DNA of 64,000 bases from Burkholderiales bacterium (GTDB lineage Bacteria > Pseudomonadota > Gammaproteobacteria > Burkholderiales > Usitatibacteraceae), in contig JANYDB010000018.1 of assembly GCA_025359985.1 (NCBI GenBank), forward strand, positions 1-64,000. Direction: 5' to 3'. A model generated the notes under the pieces. The model was not told the DNA's origin. It saw only the letters and a program-made list of their open reading frames with translations, and did no database searches. The position numbers and the translations under genes were made by a program. Below, one piece after another: positions 10,779 to 21,141 of the stretch; position 1 is the stretch's first letter; every line of letters starts with the position of its first letter.

Positions 10779-11846
10779 TTACGCACGCGGCGCTTCAACC
10801 TGCTCAAACAAATCACGCAATAACTCATCAACATCACGTCCTTCGATTTCCATTTCAGGTGATGGTGTAATACGATGGCGCAGTACCGGCAATGCAACCT
10901 GCTTCACATCATCCGGGGTAACGAACCCGCGTCCTGCGAGAAGTGCCTGTGCGCGCGCTGCCCGCACTATGGCGATACCGCCGCGCGGGCCTGCACCCGA
11001 TGCAAAGCCCGAAAAATCCCGGGTAGCGCGAGCCAGGCGCACGGCGTAATCGAGCACATTGTCATCCACTGTCAAACTCGCGGCCATCCGTTGCAGCGCG
11101 AGAATGGTTTCAGGTTTAACCATGGTAGACACCGATTCAACATTCAGCTTGTCGCCCACATTATTGGCTGTGACACTCCGAACCAGGGCTGCTTCTTCCG
11201 CTAGTGTCGGATAGTCAATACGAATCTTCAATAAAAAACGATCCAGCTGCGCTTCGGGCAACGGATACGTACCTTCCTGCTCAATCGGATTTTGCGTAGC
11301 CAGCACCATAAAAGGCATCGGCAAAAAATGCGCTATCGCTTCGATGGTCACTTGCGATTCCTGCATCACCTCCAATAGCGCCGCCTGAGTTTTAGCCGGA
11401 GCGCGGTTGATTTCATCTGCAAGCAGCAAATGCGCAAACACCGGGCCACGTCGGGTTGTAAATTCACCGGTTTTAGGATCGAACAAGGTATGACCTGTCA
11501 CATCTGACGGCATTAAATCGGGTGTGAACTGGATGCGTGAAAACGATCCGTCGAAAGTTTTTGCTAAAGCCTTGACCAGCAAGGTTTTACCGAGCCCGGG
11601 AACACCTTCAATCAGCACATGTCCGCCTGCCAACAGTGCCACCAGCGTTTGATCAATGATAGCCCCCTGTCCAACCAGAGCCTTACCGATTTCAGCACGC
11701 AAGGCAGACAGAATACGCACCGCTTGCTGGAGTTTTTCGTGGTCGATGGCGGGCGGCTGCGAGGCTCGGGAAACCGAGGCTGAAGCGGCAGTTGTAGGCA
11801 AAGGTAATGGCAAAGGCTCAGTAATGGGATGATCGTGATCCGTCAT
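10779..11846 (-). CDS. MoxR family AAA+ ATPase
   Basis: GHVLIEGVPGLGKTLLVKALAKTF...LLADEINRAPAKTQAALLEVMQE. Confidence 0.96.
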   Translation of the reverse strand: MTDHDHPITEPLPLPLPTTAASASVSRASQPPAIDHEKLQQAVRILSALRAEIGKALVGQGAIIDQTLVALLAGGHVLIEGVPGLGKTLLVKALAKTFDGSFSRIQFTPDLMPSDVTGHTLFDPKTGEFTTRRGPVFAHLLLADEINRAPAKTQAALLEVMQESQVTIEAIAHFLPMPFMVLATQNPIEQEGTYPLPEAQLDRFLLKIRIDYPTLAEEAALVRSVTANNVGDKLNVESVSTMVKPETILALQRMAASLTVDDNVLDYAVRLARATRDFSGFASGAGPRGGIAIVRAARAQALLAGRGFVTPDDVKQVALPVLRHRITPSPEMEIEGRDVDELLRDLFEQVEAPRA

Positions 11847-11918
11847 GAGAATTCCTGAAAATAAAAGTTAATAATATGGTTGGGTATTTATAGCAAACGA
11901 TGCAATAGAAAATTGAAG

Positions 11919-13394
11919 TTAAAAAATAGATTGAGTTGATTTTTTGGCGGGGTCTAGCTGACCTGCGCGAGGCACGGGCTTAGTGCTATGCTCCAGCATT
12001 TTCAGGTTGCGGATCACTTCTGTAAAGGTGCGGCGGTCGTTCACATCGCCAAACAAAGCGCGCTGAACTTGTGCCTGGCTGACACCCGTGGTTTGTTCGA
12101 GGATTACAATTTGTGCAGCACGGTCAAGCTTTAACAAACCGGTATGTTGACGATGCAGCTGAGCCAGAATCCGTTCGCGCGCGGGACACACTAATGCATT
12201 CCAGCCTTGATGACGCCCCACATAGCGCCCCATCGCGCTGAGATGCTCACCGAGACTCAGGCGCATCGCTGGCGCTTTATCAGGAAGTGGCCCAAAGCGT
12301 GAAACCATCCGTAGAATCCACATCAGCAGCAGACTAAAAAATGCAGCCAGTACCATCCACGCATGTTGGCCCAGCCATTTCCATAATCCGCCCTCTTCAA
12401 AACGCAGCGCCAGCGCCACGACAGGCAAACTTTTTTCCCCGCTTTGGATAGAACTCTGTTGGGCGAGATTCTTCCATTGTGAATTCGCCACAAGATGCCA
12501 TAAAAACTCCGCATGATCATGCTTGGATAACTGCCGTCTCGCCATGAAATCAAAATTGGAAATGGCCGTTACCTGGCCCTGGCCTTCTGCGAACTGCACC
12601 ATACGTAAACCGATGTTATCGCTGACCATCAAAATAGGGTTATCAGCAGCAACGTCGGCAACGACGCCAGCATTCACACGCAGATTTTGATAGGGCGCAA
12701 ACGCAACCTTGAAGGTAGCGCCATCAGCATAAACAATTTCACTGATACCGCTTGTGCGGAACATCGGTGCGATCGCCGCACCCGCTGGCTTGGGCGCAAC
12801 TTTCTGGCGAGAATTAGCTTCAGGCAACGGATCAACCGGCAGGTTTTCAGCATCAACACCGAGCCCTTCTGGATTATCTGCGTCATCGGCGTTTTCTGTG
12901 TCGTTAGCGTTTTCAGTACCACTATCCGTTTTACTTTTTGCGGAGAGCTTCTGCTTTTTATCAGATTTTTCTTTGTAGCCGATTGGCGTCCAGCGGAGCC
13001 CGATATGGCCGAGCCTAAATGCAGCCAGCACCGGGTCATCCAGTTTGGGTTGCTCGGCCTCTACCATCAAATGGCCCCCGGCGCGTACCCACTCAACCAG
13101 TCGAGCAACACGTTTGGGTGTCATTCGGGCCAAGCGGCGATCACCCAATATCAGGGTGGATTTTTCAGGCAGGGTGTCAATATCTGACTGCTGTTTTAGC
13201 AGGATTGTTTTCGCCCCCATGTCCGCCAGCATGCGCTGCATGGCCAGGTAGGGATTGGTGCGCGCCGGGCCTTGTACGTCTGTCCACTCCTGGTGATCTA
13301 CTACCTCAAACCAGTTTAGCGCTGCATACAGTGCGCCCGCTAATAACAGGCCGGCAACACCGATCCAGATGGCGCGAGTGCGATCAATTTTCAT
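11919..13394 (-). CDS. DUF4350 domain-containing protein
   Basis: N-terminal TM plus NPYLAMQRMLADMGAKT; position in MoxR/DUF58 cluster; long acidic low-complexity insert. Confidence 0.8.
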   Translation of the reverse strand: MKIDRTRAIWIGVAGLLLAGALYAALNWFEVVDHQEWTDVQGPARTNPYLAMQRMLADMGAKTILLKQQSDIDTLPEKSTLILGDRRLARMTPKRVARLVEWVRAGGHLMVEAEQPKLDDPVLAAFRLGHIGLRWTPIGYKEKSDKKQKLSAKSKTDSGTENANDTENADDADNPEGLGVDAENLPVDPLPEANSRQKVAPKPAGAAIAPMFRTSGISEIVYADGATFKVAFAPYQNLRVNAGVVADVAADNPILMVSDNIGLRMVQFAEGQGQVTAISNFDFMARRQLSKHDHAEFLWHLVANSQWKNLAQQSSIQSGEKSLPVVALALRFEEGGLWKWLGQHAWMVLAAFFSLLLMWILRMVSRFGPLPDKAPAMRLSLGEHLSAMGRYVGRHQGWNALVCPARERILAQLHRQHTGLLKLDRAAQIVILEQTTGVSQAQVQRALFGDVNDRRTFTEVIRNLKMLEHSTKPVPRAGQLDPAKKSTQSIF

Positions 13395-15130
13395 CGCCCG
13401 CCCCGGATAGATGCGGCGACGATGCTATGCGGCGGAACAGGCGATTTTCGTAGCGCGCTATCAGCCCGATTAATGATGAAATAAATCGCCCATTGCTCAA
13501 TGAGTGGCTCAATATCAGCTGCGCTCACGATCTCACGCGCATAAGCAATCCGTTGCCACTGCTTGACGAGCGCTGAAAAATAATCAGGTTTGCCCTCTAA
13601 AAAGTTGCCCGGTTCATGCTGAATGGAATAAACGCGGCGCACTCGTTGCACACACTCGCCTTCAGTATCACCACGTCCGATCTCGATCCGGCCATCCTGA
13701 ATCAGCGCCACCAATGCAGCGCGATACAACAGGCTCACCGATTCACGCGGATGGCCGTCGTCCAGCAATTTGCGCGCCGCATGAGGCACATTGTCCGGTA
13801 GCGATTCAGGGCGGATATCGAGACCAAACAGCATCTCAGGACCGAACTTGCGACTCTGCCGACCCCAGCCGCTGAGGCCAACATAACGGGCAATCAAATA
13901 AAGTAATCCGGCAGAGACGATGGCGACTCCGATCCAGGCCAGCATCCGCACGCTCTGTGCAAAAAAATCGATCACTGATTTCAACCACGCCCAATCGTAT
14001 TTTTTGGGTGGTGGTTTTTGTTTAAAACCAGGACCAATGTAGCGAATCTTCCAACTGTCTTTGTATTGTCCAAACTCTTTACTGTCGAGCACTCGAGTAG
14101 CGGCATCCGCCGCACCTGTATGAGGTGTAAAGGATTTAATGTCGGCGCCCTCGGCCTGCTCAAGCGCACCGCCAGCCTGGGCGACAACTTCGTCCGGGCT
14201 TAACTTCGGGCACATTGTGGCTGATTCGGGTGATTGAGTTGATTCTGGTGACTGAGGTGGGGTCGTGGTTTCGTTTTGCGCCCAGGCTTCCGGCACATTG
14301 CTCAACATGAAACCGGCAGCGAAGGCCAGCGCAATACACGCCATCCATTGCCCCGCCATTGTCGTCGTCGAACGCGTAGCTTCATGTACGCGACTGCTCA
14401 TTTTTTTGAACGCCAGTTCAACATCCCAGCCTTCAATTACGGTACGGCAATTCAGATAAATCGCAAAGCCTGCCGCCACATAAAACGGTTCCAAAACTGA
14501 AATCGCAACGACATTGACGGCGTTACCAAAAAATTGCATCCCTTTTGAAACTTCAGCATTAAAAAGCATCTGCCACGACAACTGAAATGCAGGATCACCC
14601 GGACTAAAAAGATTAACCATTAAATAGCACGATGCGATCAGCGTTACTTCAAGATGCAGACAAATGATCGTGAGCCAAACCGCCGCACCGCGCCCCTCGC
14701 GACCGAGCACACGACGACGCTTTCGCAGATCCTGCCCGCGCGCGCCCTCAAGCTGAATCATTGGCAAATGAAATGAGCGCGCAAAGTCAAAACGGCCATA
14801 AGTGAGCGACACCGCCAGACGATTGTTCCACCACAACCTTGGTAGCGCGTGCAGGGTGTCGCGCAAAGAAGAAATCGCCCCAAACGTCGCCGCCGCCAGC
14901 ACATGCAATACAACACGATCAAACGCGGGCTTTAACCACCACAACACAAATACCGCAATCCCAGGATGTTGCCAGCAGGCCAGATTAATGAGCAATGCCG
15001 CCGGTAAATACACCGCACACCAGGCAGAAAATAGCGGCTTCCACCAGTTTTGTGCCATCGCATAACCGAGATCAATCGCTTCCCATGTGCTGCGGGGGCG
15101 CAGTGTTATTGCAATATCTTCAACGCGCAT
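13391..15130 (-). CDS. DUF4129 domain-containing membrane protein
   Basis: Multi-TM with C-terminal HPRESVSLLYRAALVALIQDGRIEIGRGDTEGECVQRV (DUF4129-like); 4-bp overlap with the DUF4350 gene. Confidence 0.75.
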   Translation of the reverse strand: MRVEDIAITLRPRSTWEAIDLGYAMAQNWWKPLFSAWCAVYLPAALLINLACWQHPGIAVFVLWWLKPAFDRVVLHVLAAATFGAISSLRDTLHALPRLWWNNRLAVSLTYGRFDFARSFHLPMIQLEGARGQDLRKRRRVLGREGRGAAVWLTIICLHLEVTLIASCYLMVNLFSPGDPAFQLSWQMLFNAEVSKGMQFFGNAVNVVAISVLEPFYVAAGFAIYLNCRTVIEGWDVELAFKKMSSRVHEATRSTTTMAGQWMACIALAFAAGFMLSNVPEAWAQNETTTPPQSPESTQSPESATMCPKLSPDEVVAQAGGALEQAEGADIKSFTPHTGAADAATRVLDSKEFGQYKDSWKIRYIGPGFKQKPPPKKYDWAWLKSVIDFFAQSVRMLAWIGVAIVSAGLLYLIARYVGLSGWGRQSRKFGPEMLFGLDIRPESLPDNVPHAARKLLDDGHPRESVSLLYRAALVALIQDGRIEIGRGDTEGECVQRVRRVYSIQHEPGNFLEGKPDYFSALVKQWQRIAYAREIVSAADIEPLIEQWAIYFIINRADSALRKSPVPPHSIVAASIRGGR

Positions 15131-16184
15131 AGTGCTTATTTTCGCTACTGACCGCGGGCGTCGCCGTTCCGGTCAGCGCCAGGTAGGCTAATGTAATAAT
15201 CCACAGCACCACGCCGACAGCATATTTAATTTCGACGGGTGGTATTCGCGAAGACGACCAGAATGCTTCCACGAAGGCTGCTAAAAACGTCAGCAAGGCC
15301 GCGCCGTACACCAGACCGATAATATCTGGCATGCGACTCTTCAAGGCTGCAAAACGCCGCTGGCGGCCCGGTGCAAGCAAACTCATACCTACCATCAAGC
15401 CAGCTGCGCCCGACAACACGATCCCCGTCAGCTCAAAGGCGCTGTGTCCTGCGACAAAGCCCCAAAAAGTTTCGATGTAGCCGATATGCGTTAAATGGCC
15501 TGCCATCGTGCCAATCGACAGACCGTTGAAAAGCAGGAAAAATATTGTGCCCATGCCAAATAACAAACCACCCGCAAAACACTGAAAATCAATCCGCACG
15601 TTATTCCACACATAAAAGCCAAACATCGCAAAATCACTGTCGGCATTGCGCTCCGCGCCCAAGCGAAAATTATCCGGCGCATACATTTGTTGCACATTGG
15701 CTAACTGCTCACTGGGCAACACCACATGCGCAAAATCAGGAAAATACTGAATTACCGCGAAGCACGCAATCAAGGGAGCCAAAAAAAGAAGCGCCGAAGC
15801 CAGCACGTAGCTGAACCGTTTTCTGACCAGCGCCGGAAAACCATGCCGCAGAAATTGACCAACGCCGCCTTCCATACCGTGTGCGCCATACAAAACCTGA
15901 TGGCCCGCCAGCACCAGGCGTTCCAAACGCCTGACCAATGCGGTGCCGTAATGGCGATCACGGGCGAGTGCCAGGTGATGACATACCTCTCGATAGCGAC
16001 GCGGCACTTCATCGGCGGGGAGCACATCAGCTGCTGCTATAACAGCATCAACTGATGCTGCAGTTTTGTTTGAGACGGCTTTTTTTTTGCTTTTCTTTGA
16101 CCGGGATGATGGCGATGCGCCAATCGCCAGCTCAAAAGCAGACCAGCGCTCGCCATAGCGGGCTTCAAATAATTCTTGGCGCAT
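15120..16184 (-). CDS. Stage II sporulation protein M (SpoIIM)-like membrane protein
   Basis: FVWNN-type IDFQCFAGGLLFGMGTIFFLLFNGLSIGTMAGHL...HSAFELTGIVLSGAAGLMVG motifs. Confidence 0.85.
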   Translation of the reverse strand: MRQELFEARYGERWSAFELAIGASPSSRSKKSKKKAVSNKTAASVDAVIAAADVLPADEVPRRYREVCHHLALARDRHYGTALVRRLERLVLAGHQVLYGAHGMEGGVGQFLRHGFPALVRKRFSYVLASALLFLAPLIACFAVIQYFPDFAHVVLPSEQLANVQQMYAPDNFRLGAERNADSDFAMFGFYVWNNVRIDFQCFAGGLLFGMGTIFFLLFNGLSIGTMAGHLTHIGYIETFWGFVAGHSAFELTGIVLSGAAGLMVGMSLLAPGRQRRFAALKSRMPDIIGLVYGAALLTFLAAFVEAFWSSSRIPPVEIKYAVGVVLWIITLAYLALTGTATPAVSSENKHYAR

Positions 16185-16217
16185 GTTTATCTTTTAGTTA
16201 ACTTTTTTATTTTTACG

Positions 16218-16901
16218 CTAGCGTCGGCCAACAAGGTAATTCGCCATTCTGACCAGCCGCTTTGCCGTCTCACCCTCACTAACACCGCGGGTAAGCGGCA
16301 GGGCATGTGCGGCAAGCTCCGCTGCTCTCGCATCAGACCATTTTGCGCGACGTTCAGCAAAATCAATCAAGGCACGCTGTTCCCATAATGCCAGCGAAAC
16401 ATTGGGTATCAACGGCTCAGCCGAGGGTATCGCCAGCGGTTTTTCAGCCCTTTCGGTATGCACGACAATGGTACCTGCGGCCAGATCACCGAGACGTTTG
16501 AAATCGCGATTAAGCAACATCGTAATCAAACCAAAGCCATAACAAAACGGCAAAAAATCGACCGCGCGAATTAGGTTACGTGCCACTGATGCCCGCCAGC
16601 CAACCGGTGTGCCATCTTCATGCAGCACGCGTAAATGGCACTGGCGCTTGCCTGGTGTAGCGCCCTGCCATAGCACCTCGAACAACACCGGATAAATCCA
16701 TTCCAGTGCAAACCACAATAGCATTGAGATACCGATACCGACTTTCCCGAGTGCCGCCAGCACCGCCTGTACAGCAAGCACAATAATCAGTCGAAACATT
16801 AAATCAATCGACCAGGCTGCGGCACGCGGTACCGGACCCGCCACTTTCAACGTGAGCTCAATGCCCTCAGGGGTCGGAATTGTCCGTAACGTATCAAGCA
16901 T
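16218..16901 (-). CDS. RDD family membrane protein
   Basis: PRAAAWSIDLMFRLIIV...QGATPGKRQCHLRVLHEDGTPVGWRASVARNLIRAVDFLP. Confidence 0.9.
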   Translation of the reverse strand: MLDTLRTIPTPEGIELTLKVAGPVPRAAAWSIDLMFRLIIVLAVQAVLAALGKVGIGISMLLWFALEWIYPVLFEVLWQGATPGKRQCHLRVLHEDGTPVGWRASVARNLIRAVDFLPFCYGFGLITMLLNRDFKRLGDLAAGTIVVHTERAEKPLAIPSAEPLIPNVSLALWEQRALIDFAERRAKWSDARAAELAAHALPLTRGVSEGETAKRLVRMANYLVGRR

Positions 16902-17014
16902 TGACTACGTCCTCTGGCCGATAAATATCAAACGAGTCCAGAAACCATGGATGCTCCCTTCGAGTGGGGCCGACAGCATCTCGTTTGGTCTTATACGTAC
17001 CCTAAAATGCAAGG

Positions 17015-17830
17015 TTACTCTGCCAAAAATATATCGCGATAAGCCGCGTAAGTGGAGGCATACATCAATGGGAACGCCACCAGCAACCCCATCCCGAAAG
17101 GCAGAACGGCAATAATGAATATAAACAAAAAAACGAGACCATAAATAAGGAAAGGCATGACATTTTTCAAGCAAGCGGAGAAACTCATGCGAATCGCGGC
17201 CATGGGCGTTATATCTTGCAATGCCACCAAAGTTGAAGCAAACCAGAACGCCATGGCGACCGGCACATAAAGCGCCAACATAACCAACACAATCATCATA
17301 AAACCAAGAAAAGAGCTGCCAACAAGCGCCACTACATCGGCCTGATCTCCGCTCATCAAGGCACCGATCAGGCCAGTTGATCCCAGCACCACCGCGAATA
17401 AAATCACCGCCACCACTAGTAGCGCGAGCGTTGCGACCACATAGAGCAGACCGACAATTAAGAGCGATGCCGTTTTTTCTTTGAAGCCCGCAAATAAATC
17501 GCTGATTTCGAATGACCGCCCCAGATGTTGGGCCTGACACCCGATCATAAGTCCCCCGGTGAAAAGGGCAAACAGTATGTAATTAATAAATCCGCCGATG
17601 ATGGGCAGTAAGGTGAGTACCACCGCCATGACCAACATGATGACCATACACACAACCCAGCTTAATGGGGCCTGCGTAAAAATGCTCCAGCCAGCACTAA
17701 TCCAGCTCACTCCATTACCGGTCGGTACTGAACGTCCGCCTTCAATAAACTGACAATCGATTTCAGGCGTCGCACTGATAATGTCAACTGAAGGTGGCTG
17801 ATATGGATTCATCGGCTGGTTCGGTTCCAT
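17015..17830 (-). CDS. BPSS1780-like multi-TM membrane protein
   Basis: NPYQPPS N-terminus, GWSIFTQAPLSWVV and repeated hydrophobic segments; end of the MoxR-cluster transcription unit. Confidence 0.65.
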   Translation of the reverse strand: MEPNQPMNPYQPPSVDIISATPEIDCQFIEGGRSVPTGNGVSWISAGWSIFTQAPLSWVVCMVIMLVMAVVLTLLPIIGGFINYILFALFTGGLMIGCQAQHLGRSFEISDLFAGFKEKTASLLIVGLLYVVATLALLVVAVILFAVVLGSTGLIGALMSGDQADVVALVGSSFLGFMMIVLVMLALYVPVAMAFWFASTLVALQDITPMAAIRMSFSACLKNVMPFLIYGLVFLFIFIIAVLPFGMGLLVAFPLMYASTYAAYRDIFLAE

Positions 17831-17895
17831 GTTAATTTCCCTTGAAGAAGATGATAAAGGCGCCGCCAGAACAGATCTGGCAAAACTGAAACAGC

Positions 17896-17909
17896 TTGAT
17901 TGTGATCAA
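17896..17909. promoter_or_regulatory. Candidate FNR/ANR-type box TTGAT-N4-ATCAA
   Basis: Sequence ttgat tgtg atcaa matches the FNR consensus half-sites exactly; centre about 72 bp upstream of ATG at 17830 (minus strand). Confidence 0.5.
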
Positions 17910-17992
17910 TCGTTTAGTAATGATATTGTAACGTGCGCTCTTGCGCTTGCGAACAAAAAAACTTCAGCGAGAGCCGCAAAATAAACATTCAT

Positions 17993-18847
17993 CTACAAAT
18001 GGGCGTTGGCCGCAGCGAGCCATATTTTCATCATATCAACTGTTTCTTTCACATCATGAACGCGGATAATTTTTGCGCCATGCTGCATGGCAATCAACGC
18101 CGTGGCCAAACTTGCGGCGAGGCGATCATTCGCCGTACGGCCGGTAATCAAACCTAGAGAAGATTTGCGCGAGAAACCGGCGAGAACCGTATAACCGCTT
18201 TGCACCAACACATTCAGTTCACGCAATAAAACAAAATTATGCGCTGTGGTTTTGCCAAAACCGAAGCCGGGATCAATCACAATTCGCTCTGATTTAATGC
18301 CCGCTGTGCGGCATACGTCGGCACGAATTAGCAGGAAATCGCGCACTTCTGTGACCACATTTTGATATTCCGGCGCTTGCTGCATGCTTCTCGGCGCACC
18401 TTGTTTATGCATTAAACATAGCGCTACCGTGCTGGCAGCACAAATCTCAACCGCACCGCTCGCCTGTAATGCATTGACGTCATTGATCATCGCGACACCC
18501 TGCTTGATTGCCTCCTGCATGACCTCGGTTTTTTGTGTATCAACTGAGACCGGCACGTTCTCGCGTGCCAACGCTACCAGTACCGGCATGACGCGATCCA
18601 GCTCTTCCTGCAATGAGACCGCAGCAGCACCCGGACGAGTGGATTCTCCGCCAATATCAATTAGGTCCGCGCCTTCACCAATAAGCTGTCTGGCCTGCAA
18701 AATCGCACGATCAGGCCGCAAAAATTTACCCCCATCCGAAAACGAATCAGGCGTCACATTCACGATGCCCATGATCAACGGACGCGCCAGGCTGAACTCA
18801 TGGACGCCGCACATTAAACGCTCAGGCGTTAAAGACTTTATCGACAT
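17993..18847 (-). CDS. folP: Dihydropteroate synthase
   Basis: PLIMGIVNVTPDSFSDGGKF...LIDIGGESTRPGA. Confidence 0.96.
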   Translation of the reverse strand: MSIKSLTPERLMCGVHEFSLARPLIMGIVNVTPDSFSDGGKFLRPDRAILQARQLIGEGADLIDIGGESTRPGAAAVSLQEELDRVMPVLVALARENVPVSVDTQKTEVMQEAIKQGVAMINDVNALQASGAVEICAASTVALCLMHKQGAPRSMQQAPEYQNVVTEVRDFLLIRADVCRTAGIKSERIVIDPGFGFGKTTAHNFVLLRELNVLVQSGYTVLAGFSRKSSLGLITGRTANDRLAASLATALIAMQHGAKIIRVHDVKETVDMMKIWLAAANAHL

Positions 18848-18919
18848 GTTAAATTTTTCATTTTTGAACGACCGCTACGAAGCCAACACCCTGAGTTGCA
18901 AATGCAGACTCTCAACAAA

Positions 18920-18967
18920 CAAAACGGGCGACTTGGCAACTTAAAGATCGCCCGGTCGCCCGTTTTG
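18920..18967 (-). terminator. Perfect 13-bp inverted repeat between ftsH and folP
   Basis: caaaacgggcgac (18920-18932) / gtcgcccgttttg (18955-18967), 22-nt loop; GC-rich stem with T/A-rich flank. Confidence 0.5.
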
Positions 18968-19046
18968 CTATTGCCTCAAATTACGTGCTGTATGGTGTAC
19001 TACCCAATACTGTATTGGTTGTACAGCCAATATTACCGACTACCTG

Positions 19047-20987
19047 CTACCTGACATCTTCGGCCGGTTGAATACTGCTGACAGCGGCTGCTTCCGGTTT
19101 TATTTCTGCTGCTGGCACCGGCGCTGCAGGGCCGCCGCCATCGCCACCGGATTTAGGCTTAAACTGCATCGAGGACGGTTTGGGAGGACGCGGGGGGCGG
19201 CCTTCCATAATGTCTTTGATCTGATCAGCATCAATAGTCTCAAACTCCAGTAGCGCTTTGGCCATCGCCTCAATCTTGTCGCGATTTTCTTCAATGGTTT
19301 TCCGTGCCAGCGCATATTGTTCATCAATGATGCGACGAATTTCTGCATCAACTTTGCGCATGGTTTCTTCCGATACGCTGGTTTGGCGCGTCATCGAACG
19401 ACCCAGGAAAACCTCACCTTCATTTTCAGCATAAACCATCGTGCCCATTGAATCAGACATACCATAGCGCGTGACCATATCGCGGGCAATTTGTGTGGCA
19501 CGTTCAAAATCGTTTGACGCGCCTGTAGTCATTTGATTCATGAACACTTCTTCGGCAATACGACCGCCAAACAGTACTGCAATACGTGTCATCAAATAAG
19601 TTCGGTCATAGGCATACCGGTCTTGTTCAGGCAATTGAATAGTCACGCCCAATGCACGACCACGCGGAATAATCGTAACCTTGTGCACCGGATCGCTTTT
19701 GGGCAACAGATAACCCAGAATCGCATGGCCAGACTCATGGTAAGCCGTGTTTCTGCGTTCTTCTTCATCCATCACCATCGAGCGACGCTCGGCACCCATC
19801 ATGATCTTGTCTTTTGCGCGCTCAAAATCCTCATGATCTACCAAACGCTTGCTGGCACGCGCAGCAAACAACGCCGCTTCATTGACCAAGTTTGCTAGAT
19901 CTGCGCCTGAAAATCCGGGACAACCGCGCGCAATGATACTTGCTTCCACATCAGGTGCAATCGGCACTTTGCGCATATGCACCAGCAAAATTTGCTCGCG
20001 GCCGCGCACATCCGGCAGCGGCACCACAACCTGACGATCAAAGCGACCTGGACGCAGCAACGCTGGATCAAGCACATCAGGACGGTTAGTGGCGGCCACG
20101 ACGATGACACCTGCGGTGGGCTCAAAGCCATCCATTTCTACCAGCAACTGATTCAGCGTTTGTTCACGCTCATCGTTGCCGCCGCCGAGTCCTGCGCCAC
20201 GCTGGCGACCCACTGCGTCAATCTCGTCAATAAAAATAATGCAGGGTGAACTTTTCTTGGCTTGTTCGAACATATCGCGAACACGTGCTGCGCCAACACC
20301 GACAAACATTTCCACAAAATCAGAACCAGAAATAGAGAAAAACGGCACCTTGGCCTCACCGGCAATGGCCCGTGCTAACAAGGTTTTACCAGTACCCGGA
20401 TTACCCACCATCAACACACCGCGCGGGATGCGACCACCAAGCTTTTGAAATTTGGAAGGGTCGCGCAAAAAATCAACTAATTCGGAGACTTCTTCTTTTG
20501 CCTCATCGCAACCCGCCACATCGGCGAAGGTAATGGGATTGGCGTTTTCATCGAGCATTTTGGCGCGGCTTTTACCGAATGAAAATGCACCTCCACGCCC
20601 GCCGCCCTGCATTTGGCGCATGAAATAAATCCATACCCCGATCAGCAGCAATACCGGGAATGACGAAACCAGAATATTGAATAATAGCGATGGCTCTTCT
20701 TCCGCTTTGCCCTGAATTTTCACGCCCGCTTTGAGCAAGCTGTCAGCCATAAAAAAGTCCGGCACCAGAGTGGTGACAAATTCACCCTTATCGCGAGTAT
20801 AAACGCGCACCGTCTTCACACCTTCGTAGCGAATTTTTTCCACGTTGCCTGACTTAGCCTCCTGCATCATCGTGGAGTAATCCATCTCGTTGCTCTTCTG
20901 GCCACGATTGGAAAAACTCATAAAAGCAAACATTAAAACGATGCCGATGACGAGCCAAACACCAATATTCTTAACCCAGTTATTCAC
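19047..20987 (-). CDS. ftsH: ATP-dependent zinc metalloprotease FtsH
   Basis: [48 protein letters not shown] (HEXGH). Confidence 0.98.
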   Translation of the reverse strand: MNNWVKNIGVWLVIGIVLMFAFMSFSNRGQKSNEMDYSTMMQEAKSGNVEKIRYEGVKTVRVYTRDKGEFVTTLVPDFFMADSLLKAGVKIQGKAEEEPSLLFNILVSSFPVLLLIGVWIYFMRQMQGGGRGGAFSFGKSRAKMLDENANPITFADVAGCDEAKEEVSELVDFLRDPSKFQKLGGRIPRGVLMVGNPGTGKTLLARAIAGEAKVPFFSISGSDFVEMFVGVGAARVRDMFEQAKKSSPCIIFIDEIDAVGRQRGAGLGGGNDEREQTLNQLLVEMDGFEPTAGVIVVAATNRPDVLDPALLRPGRFDRQVVVPLPDVRGREQILLVHMRKVPIAPDVEASIIARGCPGFSGADLANLVNEAALFAARASKRLVDHEDFERAKDKIMMGAERRSMVMDEEERRNTAYHESGHAILGYLLPKSDPVHKVTIIPRGRALGVTIQLPEQDRYAYDRTYLMTRIAVLFGGRIAEEVFMNQMTTGASNDFERATQIARDMVTRYGMSDSMGTMVYAENEGEVFLGRSMTRQTSVSEETMRKVDAEIRRIIDEQYALARKTIEENRDKIEAMAKALLEFETIDADQIKDIMEGRPPRPPKPSSMQFKPKSGGDGGGPAAPVPAAEIKPEAAAVSSIQPAEDVR

Positions 20988-21141
20988 TCACGTTCCTTTA
21001 CAAAGTCCGCACATTGATGAATACCAAATCGTGTATTCATCTACTTACCTACGTTATTTTTACTAAAACAAATTTCTATCGTACACCAAACCCTTGAAAA
21101 CGTCTCCGACGTTGGCTGCTTGCATTGAATATATACGGCAG

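Noticed and set aside
12687-13453. Plus-strand 144-166 aa ORFs opposite the DUF4350 gene
   Set aside because: Antisense frames of a supported CDS, created by its low-complexity insert.
16905-17540. 211-aa minus ORF overlapping the BPSS1780-like gene
   Set aside because: Alternative frame within a better-supported membrane-protein CDS.
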